Of a stretch of DNA of 36,435 bases, positions 17,106-26,004 are shown in pieces; position 1 is the first letter of the stretch, and every line of letters starts with the position of its first letter. The position numbers were made by a program, and so were the translations under genes. Below the pieces are notes generated by a model. It saw only the letters and a list, made by a program, of their open reading frames with translations. It was not told where the DNA came from and searched no databases. Source of the DNA: PWND01 sp964601515 (GTDB lineage: Bacteria; Bacteroidota; Bacteroidia; Bacteroidales; UBA7960); the NCBI GenBank assembly GCA_964601515.1, contig CAZRNU010000017.1, positions 1 to 36,435 on the forward strand. The letters run 5' to 3'.

Positions 17106-17798
17106 CTATTTCTCTTTATTTTTAAGCGGAAAAAAGTATGTAAATTTAATGTCACCCGAAAAAGGGGATAATCTTTTTTCTCCTAAATAAATGTTATACC
17201 CAACCCCTGTTTGTAAGATAGTATTGTTCCCAAAACAATAGCCTAAATAAATATTTGGTTTTAGATAATACATATAATGTGAGTTCAGTTTATGGAATTC
17301 TATATCACCAAAATATCTATGATCAGGCACTTCAGGATGAATTCGGTACCTGAAGTTTTCTGCTACAAAATCAACCCCAGTACCCATAAAGAATTTATTC
17401 TTGCCAAAAAATGTTTTGTTTATTCCCAAAAAATACTTGATGTTTTGTCTATCATAGGAAGGGTAGTTAAATGAATAAGCATATATTATTTCTGAATTAA
17501 TAACAATGCTTCTTAATGGAATATAATTATATCCTAAACGAATACTTGGTATGTAATTATATGCTGTTATATTGCGGTCTTCATCTCTAGCTTCAAAACC
17601 ATCTAACCCAACAAACAAACTAATCCCATGTCTTCCTTTTTCAAATCTATACCATCCCGGAATTTTTTCTGCTAAAGTCATTTTTTCTTCTTGGCAGTGT
17701 GATGTTTTGGATGCGGTTATTAATAAAACTAATAATACTGCTTTGCAAAAGTTTATCCCTGATTGAAATCTTTGTTTCGTATTATATACATTCATCAC
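17106..17798 (-). CDS. Putative outer-membrane beta-barrel protein, unknown family
   Basis: The 230-residue protein has a signal peptide (hydrophobic core AVLLVLLITASKTSHC). The rest has alternating aromatic/polar strands (ISLFVGLDGF, SIRLGYNYIPL, NSEIIYAYSFNY, PNIYLGYCFG, LQTGVGYNIYLG) and ends DIKFTYFFPLKNKEK. About eight to ten strands are likely, so a small barrel is the best structural guess. A Cys at the end of the signal peptide (SHCQEE) is compatible with a lipoprotein, but the sequence before it (KTSH) is a poor lipobox. No enzymatic motif is seen. It is monocistronic between repeat-rich spacers. A CAAAAATA (minus-strand TATTTTTG) box at 17824-17831 could drive it. Confidence 0.7.
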   Translation of the reverse strand: MMNVYNTKQRFQSGINFCKAVLLVLLITASKTSHCQEEKMTLAEKIPGWYRFEKGRHGISLFVGLDGFEARDEDRNITAYNYIPSIRLGYNYIPLRSIVINSEIIYAYSFNYPSYDRQNIKYFLGINKTFFGKNKFFMGTGVDFVAENFRYRIHPEVPDHRYFGDIEFHKLNSHYMYYLKPNIYLGYCFGNNTILQTGVGYNIYLGEKRLSPFSGDIKFTYFFPLKNKEK

Positions 17799-18160
17799 CG
17801 AATAGTTATGTTATTTGAATGCGCAAAAATAAACAAACAAACTAATTAAAATAAAATAATCGTAAATTAGAATGTTAATATTGGTTATTAGTGATATTGT
17901 ATATCTCCGTGTATCTTCGTGCTCTCCGTGTCTCTGTGGTTTTTTTAGATTTCTCGCAGGTTTAGTTACACAGAGTAACACAGAGTAAGCACAGAGTTAC
18001 ACAGAGATTGAATAGATTGAATAGATTGTATGTATTAATGATTTTCTGCGAAAATCTGAGAAATCTGCGGGAAACAATTTCTCTTATTGTCCTTTGTGTC
18101 TTCTTATACTTTTTGCGGAGTCTTAACGGTTGCCGCTTAGAGTTTTTTAGGTCCAAGCTA
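17799..18160. other. Gene-free 362-bp spacer with inverted CTCTGTG-type repeats
   Basis: 17903-17941 carries CTCCGTGT/CTCTGTGG motifs. 17967-18006 carries ACACAGAGT motifs, the opposite orientation, so an imperfect stem is possible. A direct duplication of TTGAATAGA lies at 18008-18028, and a CTGCGAAAATCTGAG run near 18046. A 64-codon open frame here is only the translation of these repeats. The end near 17824-17831 holds a -7-like box for the barrel gene. Confidence 0.55.
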
Positions 18161-19453
18161 CTATGGTAACTTATAATTCCTCTCTGACCAAATCATAAAC
18201 GTACTTCCAATAATAAGGAAAGTCATTGCAATTATAAAAGTCACATAAAAACCCCAAAGTTCATAGAATAGGACACCCAACAATGGAGCAAATAGGGCTC
18301 TTACTCCTGTGAGTGCGAGGTGAAGGCTTTGATAATTTCCGGCTTCGGAAGGAGGGCAAAAGTAGGCTGAACCAATACTCCACAGAAGGCCCATTGTAGC
18401 AGCAAAAACACTATGAAATAGGATATAAAGTATCATCATATAATACAGTGTTATCCCCCAAAATTCTACACTGCTAGGATAAACACCGGTTAAAATAAGC
18501 GAGAAAATATACATCATCATTGAAAGGAATGAGATTGCCGCAAACTTTCGTGGGTCAATATTTCCAATGAGTTTTCCAAACATTGGCATTATCATTATTG
18601 CAATTATATTATAGCCATTTTTATAAAATGCTATACTCGAATAATTAAGTCCCAGCCCGTGCTCGAAAAACAGTATTATTACAATTGCTGATCCCATAAA
18701 TCCCATTCCATAAAGCATGAAACCAATCTGAAAATGTCTGAATGGAATGTTGTTTTTTAATATTTTGCCCATATTTTTCACGGAATTCTTAACATCTTGC
18801 CAGAAACTACCTTTTTTCTCTATCTCTAGTTTTAATTGCTCAATATTAAATGGTATCATAGATAATATTATGATTGACAAAATGCCCAAAACACCGGCAA
18901 TTGGGAAAATATATACAAAAATGTAGTTATTCAAATCCAGTAAATATCCGTAAGCAAACGTTGTAACCATCATAACAATTTTGTTAAGAGTGGCAGAGTA
19001 GGAGTATAGTTTGCCGAAATTTTCATGGCTGTAATTATTTTTAAGAAGTAGGTTTATCAATGGAAAAATTATCGGATGAGCCATATAATAAACCATAAAG
19101 ATCCCGAGAAAAATGAAATGATATATACTGTCACCTGTTATTTGATCGGCACTGTGAGGGAAAAAGAACAATAGTAAAAGTGGAAGTCTGGTAATAATGG
19201 CAGTTGTTCTAAGTAGTTTTTTCTTGTTTCGAATTCTTTTGAGCATTTCATTAAAAAAGACGAGAAGAATGAATACAATCATGCCGAATTGAAACAATAA
19301 ACTAACCTGAAAATTCGACCCCAACAAACTTTTAACAAACACAAACTCATTTAGAGCAATAATCCCCAATAAAATTCCATCAAGCAATGAATATGCAATA
19401 TGCAGAGGGAAAGTTTGCTTTTCAGATGGAGATAGTTGGAGTTTGGTTATCAT
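18161..19453 (-). CDS. Major facilitator superfamily transporter
   Basis: The 430-residue protein has about twelve membrane helices in two six-helix halves, split by a charged cytoplasmic loop around residues 215-240 (EIEKKGSFWQDVKNSVKNMGKIL). Conserved pieces include an early acidic helix (YSLLDGILLGIIALNEFVFVKSLLGS) and PLINLLLKNNYSHENFGKLYSYSATLNK, which resembles the loop 4-5 region of bacterial MFS proteins with an RxG-like step. No substrate can be assigned. It lies downstream of the tRNA-Ser terminator and probably has its own promoter. No linked biosynthetic or regulatory gene helps. Confidence 0.82.
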   Translation of the reverse strand: MITKLQLSPSEKQTFPLHIAYSLLDGILLGIIALNEFVFVKSLLGSNFQVSLLFQFGMIVFILLVFFNEMLKRIRNKKKLLRTTAIITRLPLLLLFFFPHSADQITGDSIYHFIFLGIFMVYYMAHPIIFPLINLLLKNNYSHENFGKLYSYSATLNKIVMMVTTFAYGYLLDLNNYIFVYIFPIAGVLGILSIIILSMIPFNIEQLKLEIEKKGSFWQDVKNSVKNMGKILKNNIPFRHFQIGFMLYGMGFMGSAIVIILFFEHGLGLNYSSIAFYKNGYNIIAIMIMPMFGKLIGNIDPRKFAAISFLSMMMYIFSLILTGVYPSSVEFWGITLYYMMILYILFHSVFAATMGLLWSIGSAYFCPPSEAGNYQSLHLALTGVRALFAPLLGVLFYELWGFYVTFIIAMTFLIIGSTFMIWSERNYKLP

Positions 19454-19522
19454 TTTTTATCTAGGTTTGGGGTTTGGGGTTAAAGGGTTATACACATTAC
19501 CTAACACCCCTCTTCCACCAAC

Positions 19523-19550
19523 AAAAAAAGCGCATAAAAGTTTATGCGCC
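19523..19550 (-). terminator. Rho-independent terminator after tRNA-Ser
   Basis: GCGCATAAA and its complement form a perfect stem (19530-19549). On the minus strand it is followed by seven T residues. It lies directly downstream of the tRNA and upstream of the MFS gene, so it separates the two. Confidence 0.85.
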
Positions 19551-19556
19551 TTGCTT

Positions 19557-19644
<88 letters not shown>

Positions 19645-19648
19645 GGCG

Positions 19649-19681
19649 CAAAAGTATAAAAAAAACTATTTCGCGCAACAA
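19649..19681 (-). promoter_or_regulatory. Promoter of tRNA-Ser
   Basis: On the minus strand TTTG (19678-19681), a 21-nt spacer and TACTTTTG (19649-19656) match the Bacteroidota -33/-7 consensus. The -7 box ends four bases before the tRNA, which leaves almost no 5' leader. Confidence 0.65.
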
Positions 19682-19754
19682 AAAATTTTCTTTTAGGTAT
19701 ATTTATTTTAAAGAGTTAATTTTGAGGGCTTTTAGATAGAAAAAATAAAAAAAA

Positions 19755-20783
19755 ATGTCGACAGGAGCTAAGGTAGCTGTGGTAATTTTGAACTGGAACG
19801 GTAAAAAGTTTCTTGAAAAGTTCTTGTGTTCTGTTATAAAATTCAGTTCCGAAGTAGCCGAAGTGATTGTTGCTGATAATGCCTCCACTGATGATTCTAT
19901 ATCATATCTGAAATTAAATTTTCCAAGTGTCAGAATTATTGAAATGTCCCAAAATACAGGATATACAGGTGGGTATAATCAGGCACTTAAGCAGATTGAA
20001 GCGGATTATTTTGTTTTGTTAAACTCAGATATTGAGGTAACTCCAAATTGGATTTCTCCAATTATTGATCTAATGGAGTCTGACAAATTAATTGCGGCGT
20101 GCCAACCCAAAATTCTTGACTATAACAACAATAGTAAATTCGAATATGCCGGTGCCGGTGGTGGTTTTATTGATTTTCTGGGATATCCTTTTTGCAGAGG
20201 TAGAATTTTTAATAATCTTGAAGAAGATAAAGGCCAATACAATGATGTTGCTGAAGTATTCTGGGCAACCGGAGCTTGTATGTTTGTTAGATCGAAAAGT
20301 TTTTTTAAAGCAGGCGGCTTTGATGATGATTTCTTTGCACACATGGAGGAAATAGACCTTTGCTGGAGATTTAAAAGGTTGGGATATAAGGTTATGTATT
20401 GCGGAAAATCCAGCATTTATCATGTAGGAGGAGGAACACTTCCTAAAAATAATCCTAAAAAAACTTTCTATAATTTCAGAAACAATCTATTTCTTCTGAC
20501 TAAGAATTTGCCATTATTCAGGCTTTTATTTGTGATGTTATTTCGACCGGCACTGGATAAAATTGCTGCCATCTCTTTTTTATTAAGAGGAAACTATAAA
20601 GACTTTATTGCTGTACACAAAGCGTGGATTAGCTTTTTGTCTAATTCATCTAAAATGAGAAGGAAAAATAAAGATATTGTCAGAGTGAAAGTTGGGAAGA
20701 TATACAAAAGGAGCATAATTCTTTGCTCTATTGTTTTGTTCAAAAAAACATTTTCACAGCTAAAAAATGAAAGTTTTAGCTAA
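19755..20783 (+). CDS. Family 2 glycosyltransferase (rhamnosyltransferase-like)
   Basis: The 342-residue protein has a GT-A fold N-terminal domain: VVILNWNGKKFLEKFL, then VIVADNASTDDS, then SQNTGYTGGYNQAL. The metal-binding acidic motif is in LLNSDIEVTPNW, and the acceptor region is WATGACMFVRS ... FFAHMEEIDLCWR with YHVGGGTL. This layout is that of WbbL/RfbF-type transferases that add a sugar from a nucleotide donor (often dTDP-rhamnose) to a lipid- or polysaccharide-linked acceptor at the cytoplasmic face. The C-terminal part has a hydrophobic stretch (LFRLLFVMLFRPALDKIAAI) that may touch the membrane. It is not within a polysaccharide cluster here. It faces aroQ tail to tail with six bases between. 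Confidence 0.9.
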   Translation: MSTGAKVAVVILNWNGKKFLEKFLCSVIKFSSEVAEVIVADNASTDDSISYLKLNFPSVRIIEMSQNTGYTGGYNQALKQIEADYFVLLNSDIEVTPNWISPIIDLMESDKLIAACQPKILDYNNNSKFEYAGAGGGFIDFLGYPFCRGRIFNNLEEDKGQYNDVAEVFWATGACMFVRSKSFFKAGGFDDDFFAHMEEIDLCWRFKRLGYKVMYCGKSSIYHVGGGTLPKNNPKKTFYNFRNNLFLLTKNLPLFRLLFVMLFRPALDKIAAISFLLRGNYKDFIAVHKAWISFLSNSSKMRRKNKDIVRVKVGKIYKRSIILCSIVLFKKTFSQLKNESFS

Positions 20784-20789
20784 AAAATT

Positions 20790-21209
20790 TTATTCCATCA
20801 ACAAGCTTTTAAGCGCCAGCTCATAACCTTTAAGTCCGAATCCTGTAATTAGTCCGGTGCAATAAGGAGCAATAAGCGAATGATGCCTATACTCTTCTCT
20901 TGCAAAAATATTGCTGATGTGCACCTCAATTACAGGGGCATTTACGGCAAGAATAGAATCTGCTATGGCTACAGATGTATGCGTATAACCACCGGGATTG
21001 AGAATTATACCATCATGTGAAAACCCAACCTCCTGAATCTTTGTTATTAGCTCACCTTCTATATTGCTTTGGAAATAGTCGATTTCAAGCTGAGGATACT
21101 TTTCTCTAAGTTTTTTAAGATAATCTTCAAAAAACTCGTTTCCGTAGATGGAAGTTTGCCTTGTTCCCAATAGATTAAGGTTTGGCCCGTTAATTATAAT
21201 TAGTTTCAT
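20790..21209 (-). CDS. aroQ: Type II 3-dehydroquinate dehydratase
   Basis: The 139-residue protein is of normal length with the family start IINGPNLNLLGTRQTSIYG (catalytic Tyr22). NPGGYTHTSVAIADS follows, then EVHISNIFAREEYRHHS carrying the catalytic His97 and substrate-binding Arg residues, and GLITGFGLKGYELAL. The enzyme makes 3-dehydroshikimate from 3-dehydroquinate by anti elimination, step three of the shikimate pathway, as a dodecamer in the cytoplasm. No other aro gene is adjacent. It lies 84 nt downstream of the OmpA/SPOR gene on the same strand. Confidence 0.97.
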   Translation of the reverse strand: MKLIIINGPNLNLLGTRQTSIYGNEFFEDYLKKLREKYPQLEIDYFQSNIEGELITKIQEVGFSHDGIILNPGGYTHTSVAIADSILAVNAPVIEVHISNIFAREEYRHHSLIAPYCTGLITGFGLKGYELALKSLLME

Positions 21210-21293
21210 GTGACAAGAAATTATAAAAATTTGCCAAATGTACTTATTATTGAAATAAGCACATTAATTTTTGAAGAAGTTTTAATGAAAATA

Positions 21294-23087
21294 TTAATTT
21301 GCTTGTCCGAGCATGATTCGGGCTTCTGCAACTGATATTCTTTTACCGTCAGCAAATGCGACAATATAGGTGTCGTATCCGAGATTGCGAAGCTTGAAAG
21401 CGGCATTTCTGACATCTTCAATACTACTGTAACTTCCTATCAAATACCTATGTAAATTGTCTATGTCATAGTAGTATATAATATCAGTTTCTTTAAAATC
21501 AGTTATTATACTGTGAAAGTAAGAATATCCAACTGGGTTTTTTGATGCAATAAATTGAACCATAAATTCAATTCCTTCAGAAAAGTTCTTTTCTGCTTTT
21601 AAATTGTTCAAGTATCTGTATGTCTGACGAGAAGTATTTGCTAGTAGTTTTGCAAAATCAGAGTTGTTTACAAACTCCATTTCTATCCTTCGGTTTAGTT
21701 TATGCTCCGATTCTTTTTGGGCAGATTTTATGAAAGGCCTGCTTTGACCATAAGCCATTGGGATAACTCTGTCGCTAGTTATACCATTTTTTAGGCAATA
21801 CTCATATGCTGTATGAGCTCTTAGTTGCGATAAATAAAAGTTGAACAATGGTTGGCCCCTAAGGTCAGTATGCCCGTATATTATAAGATTTGATTCAGGG
21901 TTATTTTTTAAATATGTAATTGCCTGCTCTATAGTTTTTATTGATCCTTCATCTAAAACATAATTAGCAAAATCAAAATATGCAATTAGCCTATCGCTTG
22001 TAAAACTATATTCAGGTAATTTATCTTTATTTGAAGTTAATTCATTAGGTTTGGTTTCATTATTCCTTAACTGTTCTCTATCAAGATTGGGTGAAATTTC
22101 AGCTATTTGATAATCAGAAGTTTCATTTTCGACCTCATTCTCATCATAGTCATCATCAATATTATAGTCATTGTATGAATCTGTTATAACATCTGTATTA
22201 TTTGCAAAAGATTCTGAAGTTGACTTATTATTATCTGTGATGGGCTCAATTATGGGATTGTCATTTTTATATGTATTTTCGTCTGATTTCTCTTCATTGA
22301 TCGCTATTACTTCATCTTTTGTGTTATCGAAAGTATTTAAAAACGCTATAATTTCATCGTCTTTTGGTGTGTGAATTGCAAGTATGCTTTCTAATTGCTC
22401 TCTTGGGTATTGTTCCTTAACAAACAAATCTAAAGCTTCACGATATAAATTGATAGCATTTTCATAATCTTTTATCCCCAGAGCAACATCTGCCTCAGAA
22501 AGAATTGTATTATAGTCAATTCGTTTTTGAATCATTTCATAAGTTTGTTCTTTTAATTGCTCAATCTCTGCAAGCATAGGCCTGGAAATTGCCTCTTCGA
22601 AGAAAAATTCTTTTTTGTCTTTAATGTAAACTATCTCTATGTATGGCGTTTCTAATAGTGCATAATTTACATCTGGAGAAAATGGAAATAGTTCTACTAA
22701 AAACTCAAAATAAAATGCATTAAAACCTTTAAAATCATTAGGTAGTTTTGTGTTAAAACTGATTTTTTTTGTTACATATCCCGGAGAGATAAATTCAGCT
22801 GTGTAGTTTCTGTCAATCGGTAAGTCAAATCCAAATCTACCTTTTTTGTTAGACTTTTTTTGAACAATCAAATTCCCTAATTCGTCATATACACGAACAT
22901 CGCCTCTTTTTATAACCTCATCGTTGTCATTTAGCAACCATCCTGTAATTTCAAGAACACCATCTCTATTGTTTTGTGCTATTACTTCTTGAAAAAAAGG
23001 GAATAGAATCATTACAATCATTAAAAAAATTGAAACAATTTTTTCTCGAGAGATAAGATAGTTTCTATAAAAATGTTTTGTAATCAT
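21294..23087 (-). CDS. OmpA-domain protein with N-terminal carboxypeptidase-regulatory-like domain and C-terminal SPOR-like domain
   Basis: The 597-residue protein begins with a long n-region and hydrophobic segment (IVSIFLMIVMILFPFF). Next comes a CarboxypepD_reg-like beta domain (about 45-115, GVLEITGWLLNDNDE ... YTAEFISPGYVTKK), a helical part with one TPR-like pair (DYENAINLYREALDLF) and an acidic, Asn/Asp/Glu-rich linker (about 260-345). The OmpA_C domain is at about 362-475 (YFDFANYVLDEGS, YGHTDLRGQPLFN, NRRIEMEF). The tail (about 510-595) has HRYLIGSYSSIEDVRNAAFKL and DTYIVAFADGKRIS, matching the SPOR fold. It therefore carries two peptidoglycan-contacting modules. It probably links the outer membrane to the wall or follows denuded septal glycans; this role is inferred. 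Confidence 0.85.
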   Translation of the reverse strand: MITKHFYRNYLISREKIVSIFLMIVMILFPFFQEVIAQNNRDGVLEITGWLLNDNDEVIKRGDVRVYDELGNLIVQKKSNKKGRFGFDLPIDRNYTAEFISPGYVTKKISFNTKLPNDFKGFNAFYFEFLVELFPFSPDVNYALLETPYIEIVYIKDKKEFFFEEAISRPMLAEIEQLKEQTYEMIQKRIDYNTILSEADVALGIKDYENAINLYREALDLFVKEQYPREQLESILAIHTPKDDEIIAFLNTFDNTKDEVIAINEEKSDENTYKNDNPIIEPITDNNKSTSESFANNTDVITDSYNDYNIDDDYDENEVENETSDYQIAEISPNLDREQLRNNETKPNELTSNKDKLPEYSFTSDRLIAYFDFANYVLDEGSIKTIEQAITYLKNNPESNLIIYGHTDLRGQPLFNFYLSQLRAHTAYEYCLKNGITSDRVIPMAYGQSRPFIKSAQKESEHKLNRRIEMEFVNNSDFAKLLANTSRQTYRYLNNLKAEKNFSEGIEFMVQFIASKNPVGYSYFHSIITDFKETDIIYYYDIDNLHRYLIGSYSSIEDVRNAAFKLRNLGYDTYIVAFADGKRISVAEARIMLGQAN

Positions 23088-23218
23088 GATTATAATTCAA
23101 ATATTTGTTTAAATCGCCGCAAGATAGTCAAGATTTTAAATCATAAATTAGGGGTTTTGCTTAATTTTTTATAGATGAAACACCGATTTTTACACTTATT
23201 GGCTTATAATTAAATTAA

Positions 23219-23251
23219 TTTGATTTTTTCATAGAGTATTGCTTAACTTTG
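23219..23251 (+). promoter_or_regulatory. Promoter for the TPP-riboswitch receptor gene
   Basis: TTTG (23219-23222), 21-nt spacer, TAACTTTG (23244-23251) fits the Bacteroidota consensus exactly. Transcription would begin just before the riboswitch aptamer. Confidence 0.75.
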
Positions 23252-23261
23252 CCGAACTATT

Positions 23262-23341
23262 CTCAATAGGGGTGCCCCACCAATCGGGCTGAGATCAAAC
23301 CCACAATACCTGATCCGGGTAATGCCGGCGAAGGGAGGGAA
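23262..23341 (+). ncRNA. TPP riboswitch (THI element)
   Basis: The conserved aptamer blocks occur in order: GGGGTGCC, GGGCTGAGAT, AACCC, then ACCTGATCCGGGTAATGCC followed by GGCGAAGGGA. These are the CUGAGA pyrimidine-binding bulge and the pyrophosphate-sensing arm of the THI box. It sits between a consensus promoter and the TonB receptor start, 39 nt before the ATG. Thiamin pyrophosphate binding is expected to lower expression of the receptor. Confidence 0.96.
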
Positions 23342-23352
23342 ATTTAAACTAG

Positions 23353-23378
23353 GACAATTTTTTACCCCATAAATTGTC
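23353..23378 (+). promoter_or_regulatory. Hairpin at the translation start, probable riboswitch expression platform
   Basis: GACAATTT (23353-23360) and AAATTGTC (23371-23378) form a perfect 8-bp stem with a 10-nt loop, ending two bases before the ATG at 23381. There is no following T-run, so control of translation start is likelier than transcription termination. Confidence 0.55.
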
Positions 23379-23380
23379 TA

Positions 23381-25837
23381 ATGTTTAACAAAAAAATTAA
23401 GTTAAAAATGAAATCAAAAGTTTTAATGATGGCAGTTTTGATGCTGCTGACACAAAGTATCTTTGCCCAGTTTTCAATTACGGGCAAAGTATTGAGCGCC
23501 GAAAACAACAGTCCTCTTTATGCTGCACATGTTGTTTTACTTAATTCTTACAAGGGAACTTATGCTAATGAATCGGGTAGTTTTGTTATCGAAAACCTCA
23601 GCAAAGGCATATATAGAATTAAAATTAGTCATCTTGGATATGATGATGTAATTGAAGAAATTAGGGTGGCGGATAATGTTTTTATTGAAATTACATTGTT
23701 TCCGGCTCCAACATTATCAGAAGAAGTTATAATTACCGGAACCAGAGCATCTTCAAGAGATCCGCTAACTCATACAAATGTTTATAGCGAAGAAATTATG
23801 CCTGCATATCTGAATCAAGACCTCCCGTTCTTAATTAATATGACGCCTTCAGTTGTTGTAACTTCTGATGCAGGTGCAGGCGTTGGATATACTTCAATGA
23901 GTATAAGAGGAAGCGATATAACCAGAATTAATGTTACAATTAACGGAATCCCGGTAAATGATTCCGAATCTCACGGTGTTTGGTGGGTAAATATGCCCGA
24001 CCTTGTTTCATCTGCAGAAAGTATTCAAATTCAAAGAGGAGTAGGAACATCTACTCATGGTGCAGCAGCATTTGGAGCTACTCTAAACATTCTAACAACT
24101 CAACTGAATGACAAACCTTATGCTGAAACTTTTTCTTCATTTGGGTCTTTTAATACAATGAGAAATACTGTAAATATAGGAACCGGCCTTCTTAATAATC
24201 ATTGGAATCTCGATGCCAGATTTTCAAAAATTACCTCTGATGGTTATATGGATAGAGCGTGGTCAGACTTAGGATCTTATTATTTTACAGGTGGTTATTA
24301 TGGGAAAAAGTCTGTTGTAAAAGCTGTGGTTTTTAGTGGTAGTGAAAGAACTTATATGGCCTGGGATGGAACTCCTTCCGATTCCCTCGAAACTAACAGA
24401 ACTTTCAACCCTAGCGGAATGTACTATGGCCAAAATGGAGAAATTTTATACTATGATAATCAGACTGATAATTATACTCAAACGCATTATCAGCTTCACT
24501 TTCTTAACAATATTGCAGGTGGAATTAATTCTGGTTTATCGTTGCACTATACTAAAGGGAATGGATATTATGAGCAATATCGCTATAATGAAAAGTTGAG
24601 TAGATATGACTTGTCTCCTGTAACTATTGGTGATACAATCATTAGCAGAACCGACCTTGTGCGCAGAAGATGGCTTGATAATGATTTTTACGGATTTACA
24701 GGTGCTGTAAATATAGACAAGTTTAGTAAAACCAAAATTGATATTGGCGGTGGATATAATATCTATGAAGGCGATCACTTTGGTGAAATTATTTGGGGCA
24801 GATATTTGAACTCAGACATCCGCCATAGATACTACGACAATACAGCTTATAAAACAGATTTAAATGTTTTTGCTAAAATAAACTATGAGGTCTTTAAAGG
24901 ATTGTTCCTTTTTGGAGATATGCAATTTAGAAAGATAAACTATGATTTTCTCGGAAAAGCATGGGTAAACGAAGAGGTTGTCCCTTTGCAGCAAAAAGTA
25001 TCATACGACTTTATAAATCCCAAAGCGGGAATAACATACGAATTATCATCTAAGCATTCTGTTTATGGGTATTTTGGTATAAGCAACCGTGAGCCTGTAA
25101 GGCGAGATTTCACGGAATCATCCCCCGACAGCAGACCAAAGCCTGAAAACATGCAAAATATTGAGTTAGGATACAGACTGAGAGATTCAAAGTTTATGGC
25201 CGGAGTTAATCTTTATTATATGCAATACAAAGATCAGCTTGTGCTTACAGGAGAAATTAATGATGTTGGTGGATACACAAGGACAAATATTCCTGAAAGT
25301 TTCCGCAGTGGCCTCGAACTTGAAGCAGGATACATATTTAATAAATTTCTTCAATGGACTGCAAATCTTTCTTTAAGTCAAAATAAAATCAAGGAATTTA
25401 CCGAGCATTACGATAAATATGACGAAAACTGGAATTGGATAGGAATAGAAACTATTAATTATTCAAATACAGACATTGCTTTTTCTCCTTCAATCATTGG
25501 AGCTAGTATTCTGAAAGCTTCTCCTATTAATAATGTTAATATCACATTATCATCTAAATATGTAGGTAAACAGTATTTAGACAATTCTCAAAATGAAAAT
25601 AGAATGCTCGATGCATATTTTGTGAACGACTTAAGATTTAATTATAATATAAAGACTAATTTGCTTAGGGAAATAGAGATTGTTGTAGCAATCAACAATA
25701 TATTTGGAGTTGATTACATCTCTAACGGCTGGTTATATAATGGATATGTTGAAGGTATGGGTGTTGCAACCCTGGAAGATGGATTTTTCCCTCAAGCAGG
25801 CCGCAATTTTGCCCTAGGATTGAATTTGAAATTTTGA
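23381..25837 (+). CDS. TonB-dependent outer-membrane receptor, predicted thiamin-related transporter
   Basis: The 818-residue protein has a signal peptide ending TQSIFAQ. The start may be ATG 23381 or ATG 23408 (MKSKVLMM), and both keep it. A CarboxypepD_reg-like domain follows (about 30-110, ITGKVLSAENNSPLYAAHV), then the plug (about 115-230: EEVIITGTRASS, GYTSMSIRGSDITRINVTI, SIQIQRGVGTSTHGAAAFG). The 22-strand barrel ends RNFALGLNLKF, with the terminal Phe needed for BAM recognition. TonB-ExbBD energises such receptors. The TPP riboswitch directly ahead is the basis for the substrate: thiamin or a precursor or phosphate ester. Riboswitch-linked TonB receptors were predicted as thiamin outer-membrane transporters in Bacteroidota. 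No inner-membrane thiamin transporter is adjacent. Confidence 0.92.
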   Translation: MFNKKIKLKMKSKVLMMAVLMLLTQSIFAQFSITGKVLSAENNSPLYAAHVVLLNSYKGTYANESGSFVIENLSKGIYRIKISHLGYDDVIEEIRVADNVFIEITLFPAPTLSEEVIITGTRASSRDPLTHTNVYSEEIMPAYLNQDLPFLINMTPSVVVTSDAGAGVGYTSMSIRGSDITRINVTINGIPVNDSESHGVWWVNMPDLVSSAESIQIQRGVGTSTHGAAAFGATLNILTTQLNDKPYAETFSSFGSFNTMRNTVNIGTGLLNNHWNLDARFSKITSDGYMDRAWSDLGSYYFTGGYYGKKSVVKAVVFSGSERTYMAWDGTPSDSLETNRTFNPSGMYYGQNGEILYYDNQTDNYTQTHYQLHFLNNIAGGINSGLSLHYTKGNGYYEQYRYNEKLSRYDLSPVTIGDTIISRTDLVRRRWLDNDFYGFTGAVNIDKFSKTKIDIGGGYNIYEGDHFGEIIWGRYLNSDIRHRYYDNTAYKTDLNVFAKINYEVFKGLFLFGDMQFRKINYDFLGKAWVNEEVVPLQQKVSYDFINPKAGITYELSSKHSVYGYFGISNREPVRRDFTESSPDSRPKPENMQNIELGYRLRDSKFMAGVNLYYMQYKDQLVLTGEINDVGGYTRTNIPESFRSGLELEAGYIFNKFLQWTANLSLSQNKIKEFTEHYDKYDENWNWIGIETINYSNTDIAFSPSIIGASILKASPINNVNITLSSKYVGKQYLDNSQNENRMLDAYFVNDLRFNYNIKTNLLREIEIVVAINNIFGVDYISNGWLYNGYVEGMGVATLEDGFFPQAGRNFALGLNLKF

Positions 25838-25850
25838 TTTTTTCCTTTGT

Positions 25851-25881
25851 AGAGACGCCATGCTGGCGTCTCTTTTTATTT
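25851..25881 (+). terminator. Palindrome terminator after the TonB receptor gene
   Basis: AGAGACGCCA, a TGC loop, and its 10-bp complement are followed by TTTTTATTT. It is built from the GTAGAGAC-type palindromic repeat and lies 13 nt after the stop, so the repeat seems to serve as terminator. Confidence 0.8.
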
Positions 25882-25927
25882 AATATTGGCGTTTCAAATT
25901 ATACCCAATGTTTTGGAATTTCAAATC

Positions 25928-26003
25928 GTAGAGCCACGCCTTTAGGCGTGGCTCTACAACATGGCGTGGCTCTACGGGGCGCGTCTCTACAACATACCAC
26001 GTC
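25928..26003. repeat. GTAGAGCC/GTAGAGAC-type palindromic repeat cluster
   Basis: There is a perfect 13-bp inverted repeat (GTAGAGCCACGCC, TTTA loop, complement) at 25928-25957. Three degenerate half-copies follow, each ending CTCTAC, TCTCTAC or CTTTAC. It fills the gap between the two convergent genes. A 62-codon open frame through it is an artefact of the repeat. Confidence 0.85.
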
Positions 26004-26004
26004 T

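Noticed and set aside
17962..18156. 64-codon frame on the minus strand
   Set aside because: It is the translation of CTCTGTG-type and TTGAATAGA repeats (CVTLCLLCVTLCN, NLFNLFNL) with no support as a gene.
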